Source of the DNA: Sulfuriferula sp.
GTDB taxonomy: Bacteria > Pseudomonadota > Gammaproteobacteria > Burkholderiales > Sulfuriferulaceae
Direction: 5' to 3'
DNA: 64,000 bases
Assembly (NCBI GenBank): GCA_031291235.1
Contig: JARLJL010000013.1
Location: 248,001-312,000 of the forward strand
Part shown: piece by piece, positions 15,096 to 23,976 of the stretch
Layout of the letters: every line of letters begins with the position of its first letter
Numbering within the stretch: the stretch's first letter is position 1
Position numbers and translations under genes: made by a program
The notes under the pieces: model-generated
What the model was told of the DNA's origin: nothing
The model's input: only the letters and a program-made list of their open reading frames with translations
The model's database searches: none

Positions 15096-15902
15096 ATGAC
15101 ACCGACACGTAACTATCGCGCTTTTATGGGGATGGGCGGCGTACCCGAACGGGACAAACCGCTAGCCTATCTGTGGGAACGCCGCCTGCACTGGCTCATG
15201 GTAGCCGTGGCCTTGCTGACCCTGCCGGCCTTCTATCTGGAAGTAACCCAGCAGACCGGCCTGTACCGGCACATCGGACAATTGCTGGATATGGTCATAC
15301 TGGCCGCTTTCGTTACCGAGTTTTTCTGGATGCACCATGTGGTCGAACAGAAATCGCTCTACATTCTGCATAATTGGCTGAATTTGCTGATTATCTTCGG
15401 CGCAGCGCTGAGCCTGATCGGCATAGACGGCGAATGGCTGCCGCTCGCACGGCTGTTCCGCCTCGCTTACGTATCGCTGATGATCGCGCGCCTGCTAGGC
15501 TCGGTACGCAATCTGTTCACCCCCGGCGCCACCCCGTACCTGCTGGGCTGGATGGTGGTCATCATGCTGCTCTCCGGCGGCGGATTTTACTGGCTGGAAC
15601 CCACCGTCCATTCCTATTCGCAAGGGCTATGGTTGGCATTCACCACCGGCGCCACGGTCGGCTACGGCGATCTTGTGCCGACTACCGATGCATCGCGCCT
15701 GTTTGCAGCCGCCATGGTCATACTGGGTTTCGCCATGCTGTCGGTGGTCACCGCCAGTATCGCCGCATTTTTCATCGGCGAGGATGAAAAAAAGATGCGC
15801 TTGGAACTACATCAGGACATACGCGAATTACACGAAGAAATACAAAAACTGCGCCTGGAACTGACAGCGCATCGCAAACTGCAAACACGAGACGAATTGT
15901 AA
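15096..15902 (+). CDS. Voltage-gated-type potassium channel
   Basis: 268 residues from the ATG at 15096; codons upstream in this frame lie inside sbcB. Six hydrophobic segments fit an S1-S6 arrangement: S1 about 33-50, S4-like positively charged segment LARLFRLAYVSLMIARLLG (about 117-135), and the pore loop TTGATVGYGDLVP with the potassium filter TVGYGD at 187-192. After S6 (AMVILGFAMLSVVTASIAAF) the C-terminus is a charged coiled coil (LELHQDIRELHEEIQKLRLE), likely for tetramer assembly. No ligand-binding domain such as RCK is present. Confidence 0.88.
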   Translation: MTPTRNYRAFMGMGGVPERDKPLAYLWERRLHWLMVAVALLTLPAFYLEVTQQTGLYRHIGQLLDMVILAAFVTEFFWMHHVVEQKSLYILHNWLNLLIIFGAALSLIGIDGEWLPLARLFRLAYVSLMIARLLGSVRNLFTPGATPYLLGWMVVIMLLSGGGFYWLEPTVHSYSQGLWLAFTTGATVGYGDLVPTTDASRLFAAAMVILGFAMLSVVTASIAAFFIGEDEKKMRLELHQDIRELHEEIQKLRLELTAHRKLQTRDEL

Positions 15903-15917
15903 TGCCGGTCGGCTCTG

Positions 15918-15941
15918 CCGGACGATTGCAATCACGTCCGG
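15918..15941. terminator. Possible hairpin between convergent genes
   Basis: CCGGAC (15918-15923) pairs with GTCCGG (15936-15941) around a 12-base loop. It lies in the 46-base gap between the channel gene and the oppositely oriented EAL gene. There is no T-run, so it is only a weak candidate for a shared terminator. Confidence 0.3.
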
Positions 15942-15948
15942 ACCGCCG

Positions 15949-18690
15949 TCATGCCGGCGCCATGATAGAACCGAGCATGAGCGACAGCTCATTATCCGGC
16001 AGCGGCTTGCTGAAGTAATAGCCTTGATACTGATCACAGCCATGTTCACGCAGGAATGCCAGTTGCGCTTCCGTTTCAACCCCTTCGGCCACGACGCAGA
16101 TATTCAGGCGATGCGCCATCACGATAATAGCCGCCACCATGGCTTCATCCTTGCGGTCGGTCGTAATATCGTGGATGAAAGATTGATCGATCTTGAGCTT
16201 GTCAATCGGGAAGCGTTTAAGATAGCTGAGGCTAGAATAACCGGTACCGAAGTCGTCCAGCGACAATTCTATGCCCAGCGCCTGCAGCTGTTTGAGTCGA
16301 ATTATCGATTCTTCCGGATTTTCCATAATCACGCTTTCGGTAATTTCCAGGCCTAGCCAGCGCGGATCGACTCCCGTTTCGTTCAGTATGCCGGAAAAAG
16401 TCTGTACCAGATGCGGTTGACGAAATTGCCGCGGCGACAGATTTACGACCATGCGACGCAAAGGTATATTCCGGTCATGCCATTTCCTGAGCTGCATGCA
16501 GGCTTGTCTGAGCACCCATTCGCCTAACGGCACAATCAGCCCGGAATCTTCCGCTACCGGAATGAATCGATCTGGGGAAATCATCCCCAGGCTGGAGTGA
16601 GGCCAGCGTAACAGCGCTTCCGTTGCAGCGATGCTGTTATCGGCCAGATTGACCAACGGCTGATAATGCAGTAGTAACTCGCTGCGCTCCATTGCTTGCC
16701 GCAGATGACTCTCCAACTGCAAGCGTTCGGCGGCAATCGCATTCATGGATTGCGTAAAGAATTGATAATTGCTGCGACCGTTGTCCTTGGCGTGGTACAT
16801 CGCCGTATCGCTATTCTTGAGCAGCGTTTCTACATTGTCGCCATCTTGCGGGTAAACGGCAATGCCGATGCTGGCGCTGGTATAAAGCTCATATCCGTTA
16901 AGCTGATAGGGGGCCGCCAGACTGAGTAGCATCTTGTGCGCTACCAGTGCGGCATCCTCTGGCGTGTTCAGGCTATCCAGCAACACGATAAACTCATCCC
17001 CGCCCTGCCGACCGACCGTATCGCCGGTACGCAACGACTCGGTGAGGCGCTGCGCAACGGTTTGTAATAACAGATCGCCTATGTCGTGACCGAGCGAATC
17101 GTTGATAACCTTGAATTTGTCGAGGTCGATGAACATTACGGCAAACCGGCTATTCGCGCGCTGCGCTCTGGCAATGGCTTGCTGTACCCGGTCCTGCACC
17201 AGATTCCGGTTGGGTAAATTGGTCAGCGTGTCGTGATTGGCCAGATGCATGATCTTTGCTTCCGCCGCCCTGCGTTCGGTGATATCGCGAACGATGCCTA
17301 TGAAACGGCGCGTTCCGGCCACCGAGAATTCCGAGATACGCAGATCCACAGGGAATATTTCGCCATTTTTGCGTAACGCACACACCTCCCGCCCAAGCCC
17401 GATGATCCGTTTCTCGCCGGTGTATAAATAATGTTCCAGATAGCGGTCATGCGCGCTCTGATCCGGCTCCGGCATCAATATCGAAAGATTTTTACCGATG
17501 ACTTCATCGCCCGTATAGCCGAATATACGCTCAGCACCCGGATTAAACAGTTCAATAATACCGTCTGCCGCAATGGTGACGATACCTTCATCTATGTTAT
17601 CCAGTATGGCTCGCGTACGGCCTTCGCTATCGCGCAAACTGGCACTGGTCAGATGCGCCTGCCGTTCGGAACGCACAAGCCGGCCTACCAGTGGCATCAG
17701 CGACCAGTACAATAGCAGCAGGGCAAACACGATGACACCGGCCAGCGCCAGCACCAAGGAATGCAGTTGCGCCCAGAGCGGTGCATAAAGCTCGGCGCTA
17801 TCCATTTTCAGCACCATGCCCAATCCCAGATTGCCGACAGGCGTATAGGCAGCGATAACTTGCTGGCGTCGATAATCCCTTGCCTGGACAAACCCGGTTT
17901 TCCCATCCAGCGCATCGGTCATCGGTAACGGTACGCCGTCGGGCATTCTTTCATTGAGTCTGAATACCCGGGATTTAAGCGTGCTGGGGAAGCACACCAT
18001 ACTGCCGCCGTCTGAGGCGCACATGACGAGCTCTCCTGTGGTCCCCAGCGTTTTCGCATCGTTAAACATCTTGCCAAGTTCAGGCAGCGGCATTTCCGCA
18101 ACAACCTTGCCCACAGTCTGCCCGCCATCGGCAATGGCTATTGCGACACGCAACACCAGCCCGCCTGAGAATAACAACTGAACCTGCCCGAAAGCATTAT
18201 GTATAGGGACAGCCAAATCCGGCTGCAGAATGGAGCTGCCCGTATGCGCGATTAGCGCCCCGTTTTTTCCGTATATCGCGAGCGACGAAAAGCCTGTCAT
18301 CAAAAATGATTGAGCCGCCCGATCAAGCGCCTCCCTGGCGGACGCATCTCCTGCATGCGCATTCACCTGCCGCAACTGGCCGATCAGAAACGGACGCGTT
18401 GCGATGGTTACCACTTTTTCGATATCGACATGAATTTCTGAAACGGTCAAATCCTTGCGGCTTTGCAGAGACGATTGCAAATTATTACTGAGAAATTGTT
18501 CGGCATGGCGTTGCATGATGTAAAACACCAGGGCGCCGATAAACACGGCTACGGCGATCAGAATCGCACCTGCTACCAGGATGATCCGGTGCTGCCGATA
18601 GGGTTGGGATTGCAGCGCTGCGGGAGGGGGCGATTGACTATGCACGATAAAAGAAGCAGGGAAATAGACAGGATTGCAGCCGCAACACAA
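15949..18690 (-). CDS. Cache-PAS-GGDEF-EAL cyclic-di-GMP signalling protein
   Basis: Up to 913 residues; the first codon at 18690 is TTG and a GTG at 18645 is an alternative, neither with a clear ribosome site. Order: TM helix (about 36-58), periplasmic Cache-type sensor (about 60-310), second TM (LVLALAGVIVFALLLLYWSL), PAS (about 370-480, FNPGAERIFGYTGDEV), GGDEF (intact GGDEF near 563) and EAL (EALLRW near 692, DDFGTGYSSLSYLKRFPID). Both catalytic signatures look intact, so it could make and break cyclic-di-GMP in response to a periplasmic signal; which activity dominates is unknown. Not in an operon. Confidence 0.92.
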   Translation of the reverse strand: MCCGCNPVYFPASFIVHSQSPPPAALQSQPYRQHRIILVAGAILIAVAVFIGALVFYIMQRHAEQFLSNNLQSSLQSRKDLTVSEIHVDIEKVVTIATRPFLIGQLRQVNAHAGDASAREALDRAAQSFLMTGFSSLAIYGKNGALIAHTGSSILQPDLAVPIHNAFGQVQLLFSGGLVLRVAIAIADGGQTVGKVVAEMPLPELGKMFNDAKTLGTTGELVMCASDGGSMVCFPSTLKSRVFRLNERMPDGVPLPMTDALDGKTGFVQARDYRRQQVIAAYTPVGNLGLGMVLKMDSAELYAPLWAQLHSLVLALAGVIVFALLLLYWSLMPLVGRLVRSERQAHLTSASLRDSEGRTRAILDNIDEGIVTIAADGIIELFNPGAERIFGYTGDEVIGKNLSILMPEPDQSAHDRYLEHYLYTGEKRIIGLGREVCALRKNGEIFPVDLRISEFSVAGTRRFIGIVRDITERRAAEAKIMHLANHDTLTNLPNRNLVQDRVQQAIARAQRANSRFAVMFIDLDKFKVINDSLGHDIGDLLLQTVAQRLTESLRTGDTVGRQGGDEFIVLLDSLNTPEDAALVAHKMLLSLAAPYQLNGYELYTSASIGIAVYPQDGDNVETLLKNSDTAMYHAKDNGRSNYQFFTQSMNAIAAERLQLESHLRQAMERSELLLHYQPLVNLADNSIAATEALLRWPHSSLGMISPDRFIPVAEDSGLIVPLGEWVLRQACMQLRKWHDRNIPLRRMVVNLSPRQFRQPHLVQTFSGILNETGVDPRWLGLEITESVIMENPEESIIRLKQLQALGIELSLDDFGTGYSSLSYLKRFPIDKLKIDQSFIHDITTDRKDEAMVAAIIVMAHRLNICVVAEGVETEAQLAFLREHGCDQYQGYYFSKPLPDNELSLMLGSIMAPA

Positions 18691-19137
18691 TCGATCGGGG
18701 CTGAAGCAGGGCTGAATATATCATAGCTTGCAAGATTTGCGCACCGTACATAAGTTCTACTGATTTCCTTAAATTGCCCATAAAAAACAGCACCATAAAT
18801 CCCACCGACGGCAACGAAACTTGCCCCGACGCACCCGTTCTGGACGCATCGATCAGGTTTCATAGGCAGCAAGCGAAGAGAACGAAAACAGAGCGCGCAA
18901 TATAGTTCGCACCTTCGTACGGCATGAAATAACCTTGATACTTACTGCCAAACCTTCCAACCAGGAGTACCCGCATTTTTCGTACATCACAAATTCCTTG
19001 AGTTTCAACGGGTTTTGCACATAACACAGATAACAGTTAATCATCGTACGCGCCTGAAGTACTCTACATTTGACATGCCCGGTCTTGAAAAACCGACCGT
19101 ACCGTCATCTACCGGCATGCTGCACATCCGCCGGTCA
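18691..19137. other. Gene-free stretch between the EAL gene and the LysR gene
   Basis: About 450 bases. Short open frames exist on the minus strand (for example 18573-18872) but none has a ribosome site, family match or codon pattern I would trust. The promoter of the EAL gene should be here; I found no clear box. Confidence 0.5.
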
Positions 19138-20037
19138 TCAGTCTGCATATTGCTGCATCAGATCGGTTATCCATTCCATAAACACCTGCACCCGTTTCGG
19201 CATGTTGCGGCGATTGGGGTAAAGCAGCGAGACTGGCATAGGCGACGCCTTATAATTTTTCAGTACCTCAAGCAGGGCGCCTGTATCCAGATATTGCCTG
19301 ACCCCGACGGCCGGTACCTGAATAATTCCCAAACCTGCCAAACAAGCCGATATATAGGCATCGCTGCTATTTACCGTGAGCAAGGATTTCATTGCTAACG
19401 AACTGTACTGTTCACCATCGTGATATTCCCAGCTCGCCGTCCTGGTTCCCAGCACAGTCGCATAGTTGATAATAAAATGCGCCGGCATGTCGTCAAGCTG
19501 CCGGGGCTCGCCGTGCATGGCAATGTATTCGGGACTGACGCAACTGATCAGGCGCAATTGGCCTAATGATCGCGCTATCAGGCCGGAATCGGCTAGCGCC
19601 CCGATGCGGATAACGCAATCGAAGCCTTCGGCAACGACGTCCACCCTCCTGTCGGTACTGCTGAGCTCAATTTCCATACCGGGATGCGCTGCCAAAAACT
19701 TCGGCAGATTCGGGATCACCAGATTTCTCGCAACGCCGATAGGCATGTCTACGCGTATGCGACCGGTAATACTGGCCGTACCGGACTGAAACAGCGAGCC
19801 CAGTTCATCGGCATCGGCCAGCAAGTCCTTGCAGCGTTCATAAAAAACCGCCCCATCCTGGGTTAATTGCACTTTCCGCGTGGTGCGATGCAGCAGCCTT
19901 GAGCCCACATAGTTTTCAAGATGATTGATCGTGGTGGAGATGCTGCCTTTGGGCACGCCCAGACTGGCTGCGGCCTTGGTAAAGCTGGCCAGCTCCGCTA
20001 CCCGTACGAATACCTCCATCGCATGCAGCCTATCCAT
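19138..20037 (-). CDS. LysR-family transcriptional regulator
   Basis: 299 residues, typical LysR size. N-terminal winged HTH at 1-60 (MDRLHAMEVFVRVAELASFT, then LGVPKGSISTTINHLE), then the effector-binding domain from about 90 (TGRIRVDMPIGVARNLVIPN). It resembles the branch annotated near CrgA/DmlR-like regulators that often control a divergent reductase gene. It is divergent from the SDR gene with a 134-base gap that holds a direct repeat, so regulation of that gene is the obvious hypothesis. Effector unknown. Confidence 0.92.
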   Translation of the reverse strand: MDRLHAMEVFVRVAELASFTKAAASLGVPKGSISTTINHLENYVGSRLLHRTTRKVQLTQDGAVFYERCKDLLADADELGSLFQSGTASITGRIRVDMPIGVARNLVIPNLPKFLAAHPGMEIELSSTDRRVDVVAEGFDCVIRIGALADSGLIARSLGQLRLISCVSPEYIAMHGEPRQLDDMPAHFIINYATVLGTRTASWEYHDGEQYSSLAMKSLLTVNSSDAYISACLAGLGIIQVPAVGVRQYLDTGALLEVLKNYKASPMPVSLLYPNRRNMPKRVQVFMEWITDLMQQYAD

Positions 20038-20052
20038 TCAGCACCTTTATTG

Positions 20053-20118
20053 TTTCAATAATATGAACAGTCAAACTATTTTTATCTAGTTTATACCATT
20101 ATTTAATTTCAATAACAT
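20053..20118. promoter_or_regulatory. Direct repeat in the LysR/SDR divergent promoter region
   Basis: TTTCAATAA occurs at 20053-20061 and again at 20107-20115, 54 bases apart on the same strand, in an AT-rich intergenic region. Five helical turns separate the copies, which suits two regulator dimers on one face of DNA. Binding by the adjacent LysR protein is inference. Confidence 0.35.
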
Positions 20119-20171
20119 ACGAATTGCTTATTCAGGCAATAAGTCTTCCACCCACCATCAAGGAGTTAGCA

Positions 20172-20930
20172 ATGAAAGCAAAACTGGCAATAGTCACCGG
20201 CGGCAGCCGCGGATTAGGGAAAAACACAGCATTGCGCATCGCCGCCAAAGGTAATGATGTCATCCTTACCTATCGCAGCAAAAAGGCAGAGGCGGATGAA
20301 GTCGTCGCGCAAATCGTCGCCATGGGCAGAAAGGCCGTCGCGCTACCGCTGGACGTGGCCGACAGCAAATCATTCGCTGAATTTGCCCGGCAAATATCGA
20401 ATACCCTGCAGCAGCAATGGGGCCGCAATCAATTCGATTTCCTGATCAATAATGCCGGTATCGGCATACACGCATCGTTTGCCGATACCAGCGAAGCACA
20501 ATTTGACCAACTGGTGAATATTCAATTCAAGGGCGTGTTTTTTCTGACGCAAACATTGCTGCCGCTCATCGCCGATCATGGCCGTATCGTGAACATCTCT
20601 ACCGGGTTGACGCGTTTTTCATTGCCGGGATTTGCCGCCTATGCCGCCATGAAAGGCGCGATTGAAGTGCTGACCAAATATATGGCAAAAGAGCTCGGCC
20701 CGCGCGGCATTACCGTAAATGTGGTCGCACCTGGCGCCATTGAAACCGATTTTGGTGGGGGTATTGTGCGCGACAATGCACAGGCGAACAGCTTTATTGC
20801 CAGCCAGACCGCACTGGGGCGCGCCGGCTTACCCGACGACATAGGCGGCGTCATTGCATCCCTGCTTGCAGAGGACAATCGCTGGGTGAATGCGCAACGC
20901 ATCGAAGCATCTGGCGGCATGTTCATCTAA
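20172..20930 (+). CDS. Short-chain dehydrogenase/reductase (FabG-like)
   Basis: 252 residues. TGGSRGLG (near 10-17) binds the cofactor, NNAG follows, the catalytic serine is in NISTGLTRF and the Tyr-x3-Lys is in YAAMKGAIEV. Pattern and length fit the 3-oxoacyl-ACP reductase-like SDR group, but location beside a LysR regulator rather than fatty-acid genes suggests a detoxifying or catabolic reductase. AAGGAG lies eight bases upstream of the ATG at 20172; the in-frame ATG at 20124 has no such site. Likely controlled by the divergent LysR protein. Confidence 0.88.
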   Translation: MKAKLAIVTGGSRGLGKNTALRIAAKGNDVILTYRSKKAEADEVVAQIVAMGRKAVALPLDVADSKSFAEFARQISNTLQQQWGRNQFDFLINNAGIGIHASFADTSEAQFDQLVNIQFKGVFFLTQTLLPLIADHGRIVNISTGLTRFSLPGFAAYAAMKGAIEVLTKYMAKELGPRGITVNVVAPGAIETDFGGGIVRDNAQANSFIASQTALGRAGLPDDIGGVIASLLAEDNRWVNAQRIEASGGMFI

Positions 20931-20943
20931 GAAATAAGATAGC

Positions 20944-20965
20944 CAGCCGGCATTAGCGCCGGCTG
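20944..20965. terminator. Hairpin between convergent SDR and methyltransferase genes
   Basis: CAGCCGGC (20944-20951) and GCCGGCTG (20958-20965) form a perfect 8-base stem with a 6-base loop. On the minus strand it is followed by a T-rich stretch (TATCTTATTTC), so it best fits termination of the methyltransferase gene, whose stop codon lies in the loop; it may act both ways. Confidence 0.5.
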
Positions 20966-21621
20966 TACCAGGCAAAGAAATGCTCAACCGGCGGCACCTG
21001 CTCGTCATCGTAAACCACAAAGCTCTCCTCGCGCAGCCCGGCGCGGACGAAGCCGTCTATTTCAGGGCGGTCGAGCGGCAGCGGGAAGGCGTCTTCCTTT
21101 TCTCCGGTATTGCGGCTACGGCACGAGATCAGCGCATCACCGCCGGGTGCCACCATAGCGGCGATCGCGTTCAATGCACGCACGCGGTAATCGCCGGGCA
21201 AAACCTGGATGGTGTTGCACTCGAATACCAGATCGAATCCCAGCGTCCATTCCTGCGGGTGGTTGAACAGGTCGGCTACCACGTAATTGACGCGGCTATC
21301 CGGGTACCGCTGGCGGCATAGCGCAATGGCAGCGGGGGAAACATCGAAAGCGGTGACCTGATAACCGCAAGCCGCCAGCGCCTCGGCGTCATCGCCCACG
21401 CCGCAGCCGACTGTTACCGCACGCAGTTTGTCACTGTTGGCAGGGTGATTTTCCAGCCAGTCCAGCAGATAAGGGTTAGGCACCAGATCGGCCCAGAACA
21501 CCGCAGTCACATCGCCGCCCGCATCGCGATACACCTGATCGCACCAGCCGCAAGGATCGCCGCGCTCCTGATGCGCTCTGACCATGTTGAGAAATTTGCT
21601 TCTGGCTGATTCGTCCATCAC
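20953..21621 (-). CDS. SAM-dependent methyltransferase (TPMT-like)
   Basis: 222 residues, class I methyltransferase. Motif I is VTVGCGVGDDAEAL (SAM binding), the acidic residue after strand 2 is in VTAFDVSPAAI, and DLVFECNTIQVLP fits the post-I region. Order and length resemble thiopurine S-methyltransferase-like bacterial proteins. Two possible ATGs lie at 21621 and 21618. It is convergent with the SDR gene. The substrate cannot be read from sequence. Confidence 0.75.
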   Translation of the reverse strand: MMDESARSKFLNMVRAHQERGDPCGWCDQVYRDAGGDVTAVFWADLVPNPYLLDWLENHPANSDKLRAVTVGCGVGDDAEALAACGYQVTAFDVSPAAIALCRQRYPDSRVNYVVADLFNHPQEWTLGFDLVFECNTIQVLPGDYRVRALNAIAAMVAPGGDALISCRSRNTGEKEDAFPLPLDRPEIDGFVRAGLREESFVVYDDEQVPPVEHFFAWYSRR

Positions 21622-21723
21622 TGACTGACTCCGGATTCTGTGTACGGCTAGCTGTTTATGGCACCAGTTTGCACTGCGCGATCAAGTCCATGACTTTTAA
21701 TGTGAGAACCCAGTTCGGATTCC

Positions 21724-22704
21724 TTACTTGAAATCGACCTCTTCCATTGCTCGTTTGAGATTTGGCAGCTCTGCATTGCCTCCGCTCATTTGCAGCACGA
21801 CTTTCTTGCCCTGCAATTTATCCCTTATTTTGATCGCCGCCTGAATTGGCGCCGCTCCGGCACCTTCTGCGAGATTTCGGGTATAGCGTAACGAATTCAC
21901 CATACCCGCTTCAATTTCGCTTTCGCTCAGCAGCACAAAATCGGATAAGCTATCCTTATAGATGCCAAACGGCAGTGCGTATCCGCTGCCAGTCGCAAAC
22001 CCGCCGGCAAACGTCCTGTTGCTGTGCTGAACAATGCCACCGCTATGCCACGACAAATAGGCGGCTTGAGATTGCTCCGCCTGCACAGCAATAATCTCGA
22101 TCTTTGGATTGATTGCCTTCAATACGACCGTGGCTGCAGAGAGCTCGCTACCGGCTCCGATTGGCAATATGACGGCATCCATGGATGGCAGATCTCGAAT
22201 AATTTCAAGAAACTCGGTGCCTACACCGTTGATAAGATGCGGTTCATTGGCTGCATGTACGAAATAAAGACCTTCGTCTTTACTCATCTGATTGACTATG
22301 GTCGAGGCTTCTTCAAAACTTTGTCCCTGCTCAATGAGTCTGGCACCATAGCCTTGTATCATCGCATTCTTCGCAGGATTATTGCCCGTTGGAACCACTA
22401 CAGTCGCTTTTATACCAAAAGTCTTGGCCGCAAGTGCCACAGAAATACCATGATTGCCTGTCGAAAACGTGATGACGCCTGTTATACCCCGGCTTCGAAT
22501 ATGATGCATCAGATTCAGACCGCCGCGAATCTTGAAGCTGCCGCCGATGTTGTGATTTTCGTGCTTTACGAATACCTCGGCACCGATTAAATCCGATAAG
22601 CCCTGATAAAAGGATAGATTTGTTTCTTTGAGAAATGGCCTGACCACTTTTTCTGCCGCCATCACCTCTTGAAGGCCAACCGGATAATCTTTCAAGCTGT
22701 TCAT
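21724..22704 (-). CDS. PLP-dependent threonine/serine dehydratase-like enzyme
   Basis: 326 residues from the ATG at 22704; an upstream TTG would add 11 residues. Fold-type II PLP enzyme: the cofactor lysine is in GGSFKIRGG, the phosphate-binding loop is the serine/glycine-rich STGNHG, and a second glycine-rich motif is PIGAGSELSA. Without the C-terminal regulatory ACT domain of biosynthetic IlvA it is a short, catabolic-type threonine dehydratase or a relative acting on another beta-hydroxy amino acid. It lies at the edge of the accessory island and has no operon partner. Confidence 0.8.
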   Translation of the reverse strand: MNSLKDYPVGLQEVMAAEKVVRPFLKETNLSFYQGLSDLIGAEVFVKHENHNIGGSFKIRGGLNLMHHIRSRGITGVITFSTGNHGISVALAAKTFGIKATVVVPTGNNPAKNAMIQGYGARLIEQGQSFEEASTIVNQMSKDEGLYFVHAANEPHLINGVGTEFLEIIRDLPSMDAVILPIGAGSELSAATVVLKAINPKIEIIAVQAEQSQAAYLSWHSGGIVQHSNRTFAGGFATGSGYALPFGIYKDSLSDFVLLSESEIEAGMVNSLRYTRNLAEGAGAAPIQAAIKIRDKLQGKKVVLQMSGGNAELPNLKRAMEEVDFK

Positions 22705-22780
22705 GTACGTCCATTCCAAGTCAAAATTCAGAAGCAAATCGGAAAGTCAAGGTCAGCATAGCAGGCTATAAAATAATAGG

Positions 22781-22792
22781 AGAATTGACCCC
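22781..22792 (-). repeat. GGGGTCA repeat, left inverted copy
   Basis: Minus strand GGGGTCAATTCT. An identical 12-mer lies inverted at 23901-23912, so the pair brackets the AbiTii gene. Confidence 0.6.
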
Positions 22793-22850
22793 GATTTTCC
22801 CACAGCATCAACGGTCAAGATCACCAGCCTTGCGCGGCTTCATGCACAAG

Positions 22851-22874
22851 GTCTAACGAATCGCAGGGTTGGGT
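22851..22874 (-). other. attC-like 5' half site after the AbiTii gene
   Basis: On the minus strand ACCCAAC (22874-22868) fits the integron R'' box RYYYAAC. It is followed by CCTGCGATTC, a weak match to the next attC box, and GTTAGAC (22857-22851) fits GTTRRRY. It begins 25 bases past the AbiTii stop, where a cassette's attC should begin. The span is far shorter than a normal attC, so it is at best a remnant. Confidence 0.3.
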
Positions 22875-22899
22875 GCTGAGGCACACGCCATGTTTCGTG

Positions 22900-23823
22900 T
22901 CACTTGAGTCCATAGTATTTCAGGAGCGCTTCCTTTACCAAGTCAGTTGCGACCGACACGCCAACTTTCCAAGTTCCGTCTGCAGCCTTCTTCAGATTAT
23001 CGACAAACCACTTCCGAGCCTTAGCTCCGAATGGTTCGGCGGCACTTTCGGGTTCTTCGCTGGACACCAGCTGGCCAAACTCACGAGCATCCGTTTCAGG
23101 TAGTCCGCCTTGCATGAGGAATTGGACCAGACCGTGAATGTCTCGTTCGCCGACAACAACATTGATATGAGCTCTATCACCTGTCGTAGAAATGGACGTG
23201 ACATTCCCATAAATGATCTGATGCGCAATCTGCGTGGCAACCGCCGAGTTCTGGTTGGATGCAGCAACAGCAGGCCCGAGTGAAACGGCACTTGCCTCTG
23301 GGATCAACTTCTCAAGTTCAATTGTCAATTCGAGGACTCGACTGCGAACAGAATGTCGCAGTTCTGCAAGAGCGGCCCTAGAAATTGTTCCTGACACCGA
23401 ATTGCACGCGTAGTCTTGATACACCTTGCCTTGAAGCAGCAATATGAGATTTGCGGCATTGATTCCAAGCGAACCACCCTTTATTGAAGAGCTGAGAAGA
23501 TCGTCAACTGCTGCAATACTTTGGCGCATTTCATATCTAACCCAAGACCTACCGGCAAATTTCTCGATTAGGTACGGCGAGATAGGAGCATTCTGAATTC
23601 CTGATCCGAATGGCCCAGAGAAGTTGGCTGTGTAGCTGACTGCAAGGACTCGGTAATCAGGAAGGTCGGCGTCAGCGGGATAACCCTCCGATTCATGCTT
23701 AACCCATTCCGCTAATGGCTGACTACCGAGGCGCGCTGCGAGCAGCCTTAGCTTGAGAAGTATTGGCCCGAGGTCTGCATCATCCTTAAGGACTGCTGTT
23801 TGTATATCGTAAAGCAGGCTCAT
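22900..23823 (-). CDS. AbiTii-domain protein (abortive-infection related)
   Basis: 307 residues. The N-terminus (SLLYDIQTAVLKDDADLGPI, KLRLLAARLGSQPLAEWVKHESEGYP) matches the AbiTii domain found in phage-defence proteins. The middle (about 90-200) is helical. The C-terminus (from about 280, KARKWFVDNLKKAADGTWKV) is a second conserved helical piece. The ATG at 23823 has AGAGGG upstream; a longer frame start is less likely. No partner gene is adjacent. It is flanked by attC-like half sites and inverted GGGGTCA repeats, so acquisition as a mobile cassette is likely. A defence role is inferred from the domain, not shown. Confidence 0.75.
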   Translation of the reverse strand: MSLLYDIQTAVLKDDADLGPILLKLRLLAARLGSQPLAEWVKHESEGYPADADLPDYRVLAVSYTANFSGPFGSGIQNAPISPYLIEKFAGRSWVRYEMRQSIAAVDDLLSSSIKGGSLGINAANLILLLQGKVYQDYACNSVSGTISRAALAELRHSVRSRVLELTIELEKLIPEASAVSLGPAVAASNQNSAVATQIAHQIIYGNVTSISTTGDRAHINVVVGERDIHGLVQFLMQGGLPETDAREFGQLVSSEEPESAAEPFGAKARKWFVDNLKKAADGTWKVGVSVATDLVKEALLKYYGLK

Positions 23824-23841
23824 GTCGTACCCTCTTGCGAC

Positions 23842-23887
23842 GCCCAACGTTTGAATTAAGGGACGCCGTTAGGTGTCCCGTTTGAGA
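23842..23887 (-). other. attC-like site just upstream of the AbiTii gene
   Basis: Minus strand, 5' to 3': CTCAAAC, then a stem GGGAC...GTCCC around a short loop, then TTAATTCAAAC directly joined to GTTGGGC (23848-23842). The last two blocks match the L' and R' boxes of integron attC sites, and the stem has the expected position. The R'' box at the far end is missing. The AbiTii ribosome site and ATG follow within 25 bases, exactly as at the start of a gene cassette. Confidence 0.5.
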
Positions 23888-23900
23888 AAAAAGAAAAAAT

Positions 23901-23912
23901 GGGGTCAATTCT
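23901..23912 (+). repeat. GGGGTCA repeat, right inverted copy
   Basis: GGGGTCAATTCT, the inverse of 22781-22792. A variant, GGGGTCAAATCT, lies at 24223-24234. Confidence 0.6.
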
Positions 23913-23976
23913 AGCATTCCAACAATTTGCTGGAATGTGATTCCGTATGTACAACTTCGCAGCCTAACTTTAACAC

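Noticed and set aside
18573-19044. Short minus-strand reading frames between the EAL and LysR genes
   Set aside because: No ribosome sites, no family resemblance and one overlaps the EAL gene; treated as non-coding.
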